From: Sergeia podlipaevii
Lineage: Eukaryota > Euglenozoa > Kinetoplastea > Trypanosomatida > Trypanosomatidae
DNA length: 25,193 nucleotides
Direction: 5' to 3'
Assembly: GCA_030849805.1 (NCBI GenBank)
Contig: JASANZ010001929.1
Span: 1-25,193 of the forward strand
Part shown: positions 1 through 8,654 of the stretch, piece by piece
How the letters are laid out: each line of letters begins with the position of its first letter
How positions within the stretch are numbered: position 1 is the stretch's first letter
Made by a program: the position numbers and the translations under genes
The notes under the pieces: model-generated
What the model was told of the DNA's origin: nothing
What the model saw: only the letters and a program-made list of their open reading frames with translations
Database searches by the model: none

Positions 1-439
1 GGAACTGGGCCTCGTCGTCGCCCTGGTCGTCCTTCTTGGTGCGGGAAGCGCTGTAGGAGCCATCGGCCTCCTTCGCACCCTCAAACTTGTCGGCGATCTT
101 CAGCTTGGTCAGCACGCGGCGAGCGAGGAGCAGACCAGTGGCGTACGCGGCGGCGTAGTTGGTGAGACCGTGCTCAACGCCGAAGGCAGGGAGCTCGTGA
201 GAGTAGGCGGCCATGAGCACCTCATCGCCGGCGATCTTGGCCTGCACGATCTGCGCAATCACGTCGCGGTTGGAGATGCGGACGACGAGGCGGTACTTGG
301 GGGAACCGAACTTGGTCTTGTCCTGCAGCACCATCTGGCGGCGGGCATAGTAGTCAGTCTTGCCCTCACGGCGACGGCGGTACTTGACCTGGAAGCGCTT
401 GAAGTACGCCTTGTTCTTGACGACCTTGACGAAGGGCAT
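1..439 (-). CDS. RPL5: 60S ribosomal protein L5 (uL18), N-terminal part
   Basis: This is the 5' part of the large-subunit ribosomal protein L5, which carries 5S rRNA into the 60S subunit; the window edge cuts it after about 146 codons. The product begins [20 protein letters not shown] and continues with [17 protein letters not shown], then NRDVIAQI and [17 protein letters not shown], which match eukaryotic L5 almost residue for residue. Full-length L5 is about 300 residues, so roughly half is outside the window. Third codon positions are almost all G or C, far more biased than in the genes at the right end of the window, as expected for a highly expressed gene. The ATG lies 22 bases after a good trans-splice AG. 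It is the last gene of the window in transcription order. Identity is certain; only completeness is unknown. Confidence 0.97.
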   Translation of the reverse strand, partial: MPFVKVVKNKAYFKRFQVKYRRRREGKTDYYARRQMVLQDKTKFGSPKYRLVVRISNRDVIAQIVQAKIAGDEVLMAAYSHELPAFGVEHGLTNYAAAYATGLLLARRVLTKLKIADKFEGAKEADGSYSASRTKKDDQGDDEAQF

Positions 440-1034
440 GTTTGTGTGGTTTCTTGTGAGCCTAGGTTTAATAAAGAAAAGAGGACAGTTGTGGAAGAAA
501 AAAAGAACGTGATAAATGTTGAAATGGAAGAACGTTATGCTGAAGATTATTATTGAGTTGCAAATGGTAGGGAAGTTGTAAAGAGGATAGTAAGTACAAA
601 TGTCTGAAAGATATGCCTCTAGTAGTAGTAGCAAAGTTTGTATATATCGTTCTCCATTGCATTGTTGAATCAATAGTTGTGAATCAGGAGAAATGCCTAG
701 GTAATGAAGAAAAAAGGAATTCAACATTAGCAATAAAAATAGGATAAGGCTGATTGTTGCGCTATTTACATATGTGTGAGAGGCATAGTAATTCCTTTAC
801 TGGACAGTTGAAAGAAAAAAAAAAAAAACAGTGTCCCACATATTCCTTAATAAGCAAAAAAGAAAATTTTAAATGCCGTCATGTTGACCCCCTTTCGCCT
901 GGATATTTTCAGTTGTTTGGGAAAGGGGAGATACTTCTTTGGAACTGCCATAAAAAGCCGCTTTCTATCACTGCGTCACGTAAGCAGAAAGAAGAAAAAG
1001 ATCTACTTTTCGATGTATAATAAAAGATGCTCCT
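440..1034. other. Intergenic region between the 717-aa gene and L5
   Basis: These 595 bases hold the 3' UTR of the 717-aa gene and the 5' signals of L5. There are A-runs on the plus strand (one of about 12 near 817) and no credible gene. Short open frames here have no homology that I can recognise. Confidence 0.7.
462..507 (-). promoter_or_regulatory. Trans-splice acceptor of the L5 gene
   Basis: On the minus strand a pyrimidine-rich stretch (rich in T and C, interrupted by a few A/G) ends at the AG at 463-462. The predicted mRNA body starts at 461, giving a 22-base 5' UTR before the ATG. This is inference from the kinetoplastid splicing pattern. Confidence 0.7.
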
Positions 1035-3188
1035 TTAGTGGTGCGCGGATCCAACACGTGGCGGGGGTGCTTGCGGGGATGACGCAGCGTGCCGCTCCAA
1101 CTGCACCACACGTGCATTCAAACGTCGCACCCGCGTTTCCAGATTTGCAATCTGCTCCTCCTTCATTTCATTTTCACGATCGTAGTGCGACATGACTGTC
1201 TGCATGGTGTTGTTCTCCACCAGGGACTGACGCCAGAGGGATTCAAGGTTGCTGATGTACTGCGCCGCGCCTTGAAAGAGCTCCTCTTCCTTAAGAGACC
1301 CTTTTTTGTCCTTTGCACCTTGATCTTTGCGGCCTGCGTACGGGAGCATTTCTTTCGGCACTACCTTCTGCGTCCTTTGGTCCGCTGTGCGAACAATGGT
1401 AAGCACCTTTGCCATAGCACCCCCGTCGTCACCGCCGCGAGCATTGCGACCTGCCATAAGCGACAAGATGCCATAAACTTGATCATTTAAGTTTAGTTTC
1501 TCCTCACCTTCGTCACTTCCGCCACCAGAGTTTTCCTTTGCGTTCCTTAAACGTCTGCTGCGCGCGGATACGCTGGCAATAGAAGCATCACGAGCAGCGC
1601 GGTTGACTAGCATGTAGCGGCGAAGAAGCGGTACCCCGCTTGGAGACCATGGAAATTCTAAAAGCAGTTCACGCTTGTATCGTGTCAGTATAGACTCACA
1701 CATGAGGGCCGCACTCCACACCACGTGCTCGTCAAACAGTGTGAAACCATCCCGCGCTGCAACCATCGACTTCTTGTCACCTACTACAATACATCCAAAC
1801 GACTTGATAGGGATTATGACGCCATTAACAATGTTGAGGTGCTTCCGCGCAGCGCTCTGGCGGTTCATAATATCCTCCATAGCGGTGTTGGTACCGTCTG
1901 TTGCCGAGAGTGACTCGGCAGCGTCGGAGCAGCGCAAGTTAACTGCAACGCCAGTTTGTACAACTGAAATGAGCGTGTTCATAGTTGCGTAGCTTAACTC
2001 CTGTGGAAACTTGTCGTCACCGTTTAACTTCGCTACACAGTGAAGGAAGCGTGGTGGATCTCCAGCCGCAGAGGCCCCCGCATTTGCAGTAGAAGCAGCT
2101 TGTTGTGATGAGTCAGCTGTCCTGGCCGTAGAGCGTGCTGAGACAAATGCCGATGCACCTGGCACGCTCCCTGACGCGGTCGCATTCATAGCGGTTATTG
2201 CCTTTCCGCCGTTCATGTCATTGATGTATACTGCAGCGCATGTAGCCTCGGCGTGGGTCATAGCAGATTCCATAATGATGTAGAGAAAAGACTGAAGCGT
2301 GTTGGCCACAGTGCGACGCTCGCAAATTTTGCGGGCAAGAGGTGCGTTCCGTGGTGCTCCACGGCTTGACCTGGCAATCGACCGCCCACCATCTGTTGTG
2401 CTCGTAGCCGCCCACAACATGGTTTGAGTGCCACTAAACATGTTTTCATTCACCGAGGGAAGTAGCAAATCAATACCAATTTCTGTTTCATTCACCGTCC
2501 CACTAAATGATCTATCACGAACAGAAGAGCGTAAGGAGCGACGACGGCGCCCGCTGCTCGTCATGGCACGGTGTATGTAGCTTGTATCCTCCTTGGAGCG
2601 CACTGAACGCGAGAGATTACCACCCAAAGTAGCGTACAGGTCCGCCTCCGTGCTATCGTCGCCATGCAAATGAAATCCGTCAGGCACCAGTAAGCGGTTA
2701 GAAGCAATTTCCTTCAGCTCGTTCTGCTCCTTACTTTTCATGTATTCGTAGAAAGCAACTAGCTTTTCGTCCACCTGGGTCTGCAGTTGCACCCTGATTG
2801 TATTGAGGGTACGGCCAATGCTAGCCAGCAGAGCCACCATCTCAGGGCCGCAGTGCTTGGGCAGTCTAAGAGGTTGATGGAGATCAAATTCACATTCGTT
2901 GGCTTCGCTCCCGGAAGCCGATGGTGCGAAGCTATTCTGCTCAACGCTACCTTCAGCATAACGGTAACCATCGTTCCTACCGCCTGCCGGCAGGCCCTGA
3001 GTATGTACGGACGGCAGTCTTGACCCTCGTTTCAGCAGTATGTCGTTTGAAGATAGTCTACTCTTGCCAGTGTGAATTGCTGCCGCAGCACTTCTCGCGC
3101 CAGAGGAGCACATCGCGTGCTCAAGCAAATAGGCTATTCGGCTTATTGCCTCAAAGCCATCCTCGATAGCGGCATCGTCAAACAGCAT
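1035..3188 (-). CDS. Hypothetical protein, possible GAF-like core and C-terminal coiled coil
   Basis: A 717-residue protein that I do not recognise by name. The N-terminal 270 residues are mostly low complexity: Ser/Arg-rich stretches, basic clusters such as GRRRRSLRSSVRDRS near residue 213, and a helical stretch at 115-165. Residues 290-505 look like a globular alpha/beta unit interrupted by an Ala/Ser-rich insert (about 335-377). Its order (helix at 295-312, strand ATCAAVYIND, strand RFLHCVAKL, helix ATMNTLISVVQTG, then VNGVIIPI and GCIVVGDKK, then helix DEHVVWSAALMCESIL) resembles a GAF or GAF-like fold. Residues 640-700 are a coiled coil (NLESLWRQSLVENN through NLETRVRRLNARVVQLERH), followed by a short Pro-rich tail. 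The ATG at 3188 is the first in the frame. Such proteins are often cytoskeletal or signalling proteins in trypanosomatids, but that is speculation. The reading frame is certain; the fold is tentative. Confidence 0.85.
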   Translation of the reverse strand: MLFDDAAIEDGFEAISRIAYLLEHAMCSSGARSAAAAIHTGKSRLSSNDILLKRGSRLPSVHTQGLPAGGRNDGYRYAEGSVEQNSFAPSASGSEANECEFDLHQPLRLPKHCGPEMVALLASIGRTLNTIRVQLQTQVDEKLVAFYEYMKSKEQNELKEIASNRLLVPDGFHLHGDDSTEADLYATLGGNLSRSVRSKEDTSYIHRAMTSSGRRRRSLRSSVRDRSFSGTVNETEIGIDLLLPSVNENMFSGTQTMLWAATSTTDGGRSIARSSRGAPRNAPLARKICERRTVANTLQSFLYIIMESAMTHAEATCAAVYINDMNGGKAITAMNATASGSVPGASAFVSARSTARTADSSQQAASTANAGASAAGDPPRFLHCVAKLNGDDKFPQELSYATMNTLISVVQTGVAVNLRCSDAAESLSATDGTNTAMEDIMNRQSAARKHLNIVNGVIIPIKSFGCIVVGDKKSMVAARDGFTLFDEHVVWSAALMCESILTRYKRELLLEFPWSPSGVPLLRRYMLVNRAARDASIASVSARSRRLRNAKENSGGGSDEGEEKLNLNDQVYGILSLMAGRNARGGDDGGAMAKVLTIVRTADQRTQKVVPKEMLPYAGRKDQGAKDKKGSLKEEELFQGAAQYISNLESLWRQSLVENNTMQTVMSHYDRENEMKEEQIANLETRVRRLNARVVQLERHAASSPQAPPPRVGSAHH

Positions 3189-3336
3189 GTGGAAAAGAAA
3201 GGGTGTAGCAGGGGATTGAAATGTGTAAAATTAATGTGCAAAAGCAGAACTCTTGTTGTTGTACTGTGGATTGTCTCTCAAATAGAATTCCTTGCAAAAT
3301 GTATGTATTGTGCTAGTTTTTCCGATCGAACCTCCT

Positions 3337-3394
3337 CTTATTGAGGGTTTAAACCGAGAGCATCAAGCATCAAAAGAAAAAAAAAGTGGAAAAA
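3337..3394 (-). promoter_or_regulatory. Candidate trans-splice acceptor of the 717-aa gene
   Basis: A T-rich tract on the minus strand (plus-strand A/G run at 3372-3394) is followed by the first AG at 3338-3337. This predicts a 5' UTR of about 148 bases. Another AG nearer the gene, around 3250, has a poor pyrimidine tract, so this one is preferred. Confidence 0.5.
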
Positions 3395-4018
3395 TATATA
3401 TATATATGGAAATCAGAAAGTATAAGTATGGGATCATCATATAACAGTCGTGATGGCATGAAAGCAGCATCGATCACAATAGCAGAAGTGGTGTACATAT
3501 TTTTTTCCTCCTCAAGATTACTCTTTTGGTGCTTTCAATGATGACAAGAAAATAAAAGCTAGCTGCACTTCCGAAAGAGTGCTCCTACGCCGCTTCTCTC
3601 ACTCACACATACACAACCACAGATAAGAACACTCTCTGCCATTCTCATAGCAGAAAACAGAAGAAACAGAAGCACAACACTTTTTTTTTGTTAAAGACTG
3701 TTGCTATATATATACCTCAACAGCTAGAAAAAAATTATTTTGAAAAAAGATGACAAAAAGTCATTGCGCAAAAAGTGGGAGTAAAAATAATATAAAATAA
3801 TAGTGAAAGTTCTCAAAAAAAAAAAATGTTACTCATGATAAAGAAAAAAAAAGCAACGAAAAAAAAGCCAGATATTCATTTTTCATTTTCAAACTTTTTC
3901 AGTGCATCTGCATATAAATACATACATACACTCTTTTCTCGCGCATCGGCATCTTCTTTTTGCTTTCGGTGAAGAAAGGAGAGACGACGCATCTCTGTTA
4001 GCAGAGCTGGTGCACGTT

Positions 4019-4033
4019 TGTGTGTGTGTGTGT
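4019..4033. repeat. (TG)n microsatellite
   Basis: Uninterrupted TG dinucleotides, followed directly by a TA-rich stretch (tttatatatg). Confidence 0.8.
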
Positions 4034-4854
4034 TTATATATGTAGGTATAGATGCGTTTTGTCCTCAGTCTGTGTAAGCGTGAGCAACCACAGTCTCATC
4101 ACTATTTGGTGCAAACAAGAAAGCTAAACGTCAAATCTTTTATTTTTCGAAAAAAAATGAATGCAAGATAAAACGAAGCCAACCAGAAAACGAAAAAAAA
4201 GAATATCAAGTGTCAATGGTGAAATATGATACACTAGGGCCTGACCTCCGTCGTGCAGGCACAACAATGATTTGAAAATACCTCACCACTTTAATCTTCA
4301 GTTGCATGGCTCTCTGTAGCTAATCCATAGAAGCAACATGCAAAAGAAAAAAATTGCATGAAAAGTTTGATGAGCAGAAATCCAGCGCATAGCACACAAA
4401 AGAAAAAACAATAAGAGGTTGCCTCTAAGCATAAGTTCTGTTTGATACCCTTGACCAGCCAATTTCCCATGGCATTGTCACGTAGTTCAAGTATAGCATT
4501 AAAAAAAAAAAAAAAAACGAATCAAAGATAGAGAACTACATGATAATTTTTTTTCAAGAATCCAAAAATCGCAGAGATGTGTCTCTTCCAACAATGCACT
4601 CATTTCTACTATTTCCTCTTCATTGTCTTTCTCAGATTTACTTAATATCTTCACACCGTTATTATTATTGTCTTTTTTTTTCTCTATTTGTCACAATGTT
4701 TCTTTTTATATTTATCCATTATTCTTTCACAAACAGTTCCCAAATAGTGACCCCAGATGCAGCTGCATAATCCTGATATATATATGATAAGCCTACCTTG
4801 CGCCACGACAAAGATATTTCTACATTAAAAAGAAAATCATATACATACATTTAT

Positions 4855-4876
4855 ATAGATAGATAAATAGATAGAT
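4855..4876. repeat. (ATAG)n tetranucleotide repeat
   Basis: Imperfect ATAG/ATAA units: atagatagataaatagatag and two further bases. Confidence 0.75.
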
Positions 4877-5245
4877 ATACTCAAACTCACCATACAATAA
4901 TAATGTGAGTAAAGCAAGCAAATTTATATAATAAAAAAAATGGCGCTTGCGTGCCACGTGTGTTCAACACTTGCTAACCACGCCAATAACAGCAACTCAC
5001 AGCAAAACAAATATTGCAAGAATAAGAGGATATGGAACAAAGAAAAAAAAAAAATAGATGGGGAAGGAAGTAAGAAACCCATTAATGCACTTGATTGTTG
5101 CAAAGGTAATGTTTCTGTGAAGCACATGCACGTACACAACCAGAGAAACAAACGCATGGAAGCACCTATCTATCCCTCCTTTTCTCCAATATTCATAAAC
5201 AGATTATCAAGAAAGAAAAAAAAGAGAACTGATCGCTTTCCCTAG

Positions 5246-5289
5246 TGCGTGTGTATGTGTGCATGTGTGCATATGTGTGTGTGTGTGTA
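5246..5289. repeat. Imperfect (TG)n repeat with CA/TA interruptions
   Basis: About 44 bases of alternating purine-pyrimidine sequence on the plus strand, mostly TG with single TA, CA and CG interruptions. The sense strand therefore reads CA repeats inside the presumed kinase 3' UTR. Such CA/TG tracts are common in kinetoplastid intergenic DNA. Confidence 0.85.
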
Positions 5290-5749
5290 TAACATATGTC
5301 AGTGTATGTCTGTCCTCGAAGGCAAGCCAATCATACATTTAGTTTGTACAGCAATGAACACACACACAAAAAAAAAAATTAGTATTGCTTGAGATATCTT
5401 TCTTCTTCTACTCTTAACTCACATCCTTTTGGCAAAACATGCATGCGTCATCAATGCGTATATTGGCGCGGCACACAAATAAATTTTACCAAGGAATAGA
5501 AAATCTTTTTTAAAAATGGACAAAGGGGGAAACAACAACTGCCATTTTGAGCTACACAGCACCACAGAAACACAAAGAAAAAAAAGAGAAAATAGGAGGC
5601 CAAGCAGCAAGTTTTAAAAAAAAAAATAACTCAGCCTATAGAGGGCGTGTCTCCGTTGAAATGAAGGTAAACACACAAGCGACGCCTTTTCATGTTCTAG
5701 AATCATTTTAAAAGAAGAGAAAAGGCGAATAATGCAATCACCATTTCAT

Positions 5750-7561
5750 TTAGCTAGTGCCCCGCAATTTGCGCCATTTCTTCAGAAAGGGATGTTCAAG
5801 TGCCTCAGCAGGCGTCAGACGCCGCTCTGGGTCGTATGTCAGACACTGCTGAACAAGATCAAAAAACAAGCCGTCCCTATCTCCTGATGCTGACTTGAGA
5901 AAATCTTGGAGTGAGCGCGAGCCTGGCTTCTGACGTACACGGCCCTTGGTGCCCAGGCTGGGCCGCATTGAATAATCATCGTAGTAAAACTTATCGACCC
6001 TCTTTCCGCAAGCTAGCACCTCGTCCGGCACGTGACCCAGCACTTCAGACATACGCTCAAGCAACTCACCCTCTGAAGATCCGGGAAAAATCGGGTACCC
6101 ATTTGCCAGCTCGCAGAGTACACAGCCAAAGCTCCACATGTCAATAGCACTAGTATAGGGAATGCCAAGGACAATCTCGGGTGCACGATAGTATCGAGAT
6201 TGGATGTACGTGTACACCTTGGCATCACGTCGGCACGCCGAACCAAAATCAATGAGCTTCAATCTTTTCAGCTTTGTACCTGGACTACCTCTAGAAGTTT
6301 CATGGCACACGACAATATTCTCAGGCTTAAGATCACAATGAATAATGCCCAGCTCGCCCACAAACGCAAGCGCCAATAGCATTTGCTCACAAAAGTCGTA
6401 GATGAACTCCATCGGCATTGGCCGGAACTTGTTGTTATAGCACATATTGTACAAATCTACGGAGAGCAGTTCAAAAACAATGACGTAGTGGTTGCGAAAC
6501 ACAATTGTGCTCAGCAGACGCACGATATTCGCGCAGTCGTCAGGATCTCTAGATTGCAGATCTTCAAGTATCTGCACCTCTTCTTTCGCTTGCTTTGTGT
6601 AGGATGCTTTGTTCTTGATGACTTTGATAGCAACCTGTGTGTTGGTCTTGTGATCAAGTGCAGAGACAACAATCCCAAAAGTGCCACGCCCAAGCTCTTT
6701 GAGAATCTCGTATCGGTAAGCAATGTGGTCACCCTGAAGTACACGATAGTGATTGTTTTCATCGTCAAAGCCGTCGTTGCTTGGCTTACCGCGTACAGCT
6801 TGAATCTTGTTGCGGCACTCCTTCCCGGTGTAGTACACTTCTGGCAGATACGTGGTAACCTCCTCCTCCTCGTATGGAGTAAGGTTCTGCAGAACTGCCG
6901 CTGTAGGGGATCTACATGACATGCGCCAGCTGCTAGCAGCTGATACAACGCTAGCTGGGGTGGTGCAGCCGTTATTGTTGTTGTTGCTTGGAGAAAACGG
7001 TGAGAAGGAGGAGGTAAACGTCTTGGGGTCGGTACCACGCTTCTGGAGCACTGGTAAATTGCCGCTGTTGCCGCTTCCTATGTGCTGTAGTTGCTGGCAT
7101 CCGTTTTTCATGGGCGAGGTCACAACGCCAGGAACTTGATAAGCATTATTCACCAGCATGTAAGTGTCTGCAGGAGGGACAGGAGCTCTAAAACGCGCTC
7201 CAGACATATCAATCATGTGTTGCTTCTCTGAAATAAGAGCACCCCTAGAGCCAAACTGACTGAGACCCATATTGTGGTTGTTGTATGTCCCATTGAGATT
7301 GACACCATAGCGGCCCGTCGCCCTTGGTACCTGTCGTATGGGGCCTCTAACACTGCCAGTCGTGGGAGGTATAGGATACCGTCTTGTATATTGAGCCTGC
7401 GGTTTAACAACTGAGGGAAGGTTGGCGCCAGCTGCTCGCCCATTGATTGTCCCTTGCATGTTCCTTGGAAATCCTGTATTCCCAGAGATTACTAAGGGAA
7501 TTGCTTGGGGCTGCGGGTTTCCGTTGTACATCATCACCGCTGCTTTGTTGTTCCCGTACAT
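5750..7561 (-). CDS. DYRK-family (class II, DYRK2/Pom1-like) protein kinase
   Basis: A 603-residue dual-specificity kinase of the CMGC group. The first 225 residues are Asn/Gln/Gly/Pro-rich and probably disordered. A DH-box-like segment (DDENNHYRVLQGDHIAYRYEI, from about residue 266) precedes the catalytic domain, a mark of class II DYRKs. The kinase core has the glycine loop LGRGTFGIV (290-298), catalytic Lys313 in VAIKV, HCDLKPEN (408-415) with the Cys typical of DYRKs, DFGS (438-441), and the activation loop YTYIQSRYYRAPE (450-462), whose second tyrosine (452) is the expected autophosphorylation site. All catalytic residues are present. The frame is open upstream to a GTG at 7588, but the ATG at 7561 lies 28 bases after a strong splice AG and is chosen. 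A T. brucei DYRK is known to act in developmental quorum sensing; orthology to this one is not shown here. Confidence 0.95.
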   Translation of the reverse strand: MYGNNKAAVMMYNGNPQPQAIPLVISGNTGFPRNMQGTINGRAAGANLPSVVKPQAQYTRRYPIPPTTGSVRGPIRQVPRATGRYGVNLNGTYNNHNMGLSQFGSRGALISEKQHMIDMSGARFRAPVPPADTYMLVNNAYQVPGVVTSPMKNGCQQLQHIGSGNSGNLPVLQKRGTDPKTFTSSFSPFSPSNNNNNGCTTPASVVSAASSWRMSCRSPTAAVLQNLTPYEEEEVTTYLPEVYYTGKECRNKIQAVRGKPSNDGFDDENNHYRVLQGDHIAYRYEILKELGRGTFGIVVSALDHKTNTQVAIKVIKNKASYTKQAKEEVQILEDLQSRDPDDCANIVRLLSTIVFRNHYVIVFELLSVDLYNMCYNNKFRPMPMEFIYDFCEQMLLALAFVGELGIIHCDLKPENIVVCHETSRGSPGTKLKRLKLIDFGSACRRDAKVYTYIQSRYYRAPEIVLGIPYTSAIDMWSFGCVLCELANGYPIFPGSSEGELLERMSEVLGHVPDEVLACGKRVDKFYYDDYSMRPSLGTKGRVRQKPGSRSLQDFLKSASGDRDGLFFDLVQQCLTYDPERRLTPAEALEHPFLKKWRKLRGTS

Positions 7562-7589
7562 GATGTGCTTTTGTTCCGCAGTAGACACT

Positions 7590-7619
7590 CTAAAAAAAAA
7601 AAAGAGAGAAAAGGGGGAA
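7590..7619 (-). promoter_or_regulatory. Strong trans-splice acceptor of the DYRK gene
   Basis: Twenty-eight uninterrupted pyrimidines on the minus strand (complement of the purine run 7592-7619) run directly into AG at 7591-7590. The predicted 5' UTR is 28 bases, so translation should begin at the ATG at 7561. This is the cleanest splice acceptor in the window. Confidence 0.8.
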
Positions 7620-8323
7620 TAGCACGCCTTTAGTCCTTTTTCCTTGCGATGGGAAGGATGTCAAGAAAGGGCAAAAAAAAAATGTATATATAAGAAAAAG
7701 AGAGACACCTTCGTGATTCTACTTATAGTGGAGTCAAAAAAAGAAAAGGAAAATCTCTAAACAACCCAAAAGCAGGTTGTAAAAGTAATGATAACGGTGT
7801 TGGTGAGCCTGTAAAGATATACGTTTATATGCTTTTCCTTTGACTCGCTTTCTTGTTCTTCTTTCACGAATCTGGTTTGTCAACAAGATAAAAAAAAATC
7901 CCGAGAACAGGTTCGAAGGATAAGAAGAAAACAAAAAAGAACGCTAGAACAGAAAAGTGTGATTTCTGTCAACGTGCCAACTCTACAATCCCACACTATA
8001 AGAATACAGCGCCTCACGGGAAAAATTACTAGTTCTTTAAGGGGTAGGTTTCTCTTGTTTTAATACCCCTATTATATTCTTGCAAAAGTGTGATGCCAGG
8101 AAAAATGCAATAAAAAGAGATAAAAAGAAAATAAAGAGATGGGGATACGTAATTTTTTTTTCTAGCAAGGGAAAATACTTTTTCTAGCAAAAGAAGAGAA
8201 GTGTAAGGCGCCTCTACATACTGCACTTCACGCAACTTCTAGCCAATGCCAACGCAAGGAAAAAGAAGGTATTGGAGAATAGCCACACGCAAGCATAAAA
8301 TATGTGGGGCAGCTGACTCCCCT

Positions 8324-8350
8324 CCCCCCCCCCCCCCCAAAAAAAAAAAA
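8324..8350. repeat. C15 then A12 homopolymer junction
   Basis: Fifteen C (8324-8338) are followed directly by twelve A (8339-8350); a further CCCC lies just to the left, separated by one T. On the sense strand this reads T12, G15, A, G4, in the presumed p24 3' UTR. Confidence 0.9.
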
Positions 8351-8654
8351 TTCTCGATATAACATTTCTTTTCTGCGGGAAAGGGTTACAGACTGATACG
8401 CTTTTGAAACGAGAAATTTTTCTTCTTACTTTCACTTTGTATACCTAGCGCGTCATTGCAGTTGCTGCTTTCTTGCTTCTCTACGCGCACTCTCTCATTC
8501 CCTCCTTTATCTCAATTGGAAGCTCCGCAGACTAGCACAATCGGCATGATCACCCAAAGACACAAACGCAAGCGTAAAAAAGGTGTGTAGCCCAGGACCC
8601 TCCCCAACCTGCATTTCGCCTCAATCGCGTAAATGCTCTTCAACTTCACAGTGT

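Larger units (their letters stand above)
3189..5749. other. Long gene-free region between DYRK kinase and 717-aa gene
   Basis: This stretch of about 2.56 kb is the longest without a credible gene. It must contain the kinase 3' UTR and the 5' UTR of the 717-aa gene. It is A/T-rich, with many plus-strand A-runs (for example 4501-4517), TA, GT and ATAG repeats, and pyrimidine-rich plus-strand blocks at about 3583-3640 and 4600-4740. Short open frames at 4540-4770, 4924-5157 and 5419-5610 are low-complexity by-products of the biased base composition. I looked for tRNA-like T-arms and box C/D motifs and found none that hold together. Confidence 0.6.
7562..8654. other. Intergenic region between p24 and DYRK
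   Basis: About 1.1 kb, mostly p24 3' UTR plus the short DYRK leader. It holds the C15/A12 tract at 8324-8350 (listed separately), many A-runs, and a plus-strand pyrimidine-rich block at about 8410-8515. No gene is supported; open frames at 7734-7934, 8029-8235 and 8214-8435 are compositionally biased. Confidence 0.65.

Noticed and set aside
3318..3345. GGTTCGAT on the minus strand resembling a tRNA T-arm (also ggttcgaagg at 7909)
   Set aside because: The flanking bases do not pair into a five-base T-stem, and no A box or acceptor stem is found at the right distance.
3430..3545. TGATGA-like box C motifs in the long spacer
   Set aside because: No box D with suitable spacing or terminal stem could be found, so a snoRNA is not claimed.
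4924..5157. 77-aa hydrophobic minus-strand frame
   Set aside because: Hydrophobicity arises from the T-rich antisense of A-runs; the composition is low complexity and there is no conserved segment.
6383..7038. Open frames in the other frames of the DYRK gene, up to 178 codons
   Set aside because: They overlap the conserved kinase domain and have no protein-like features.
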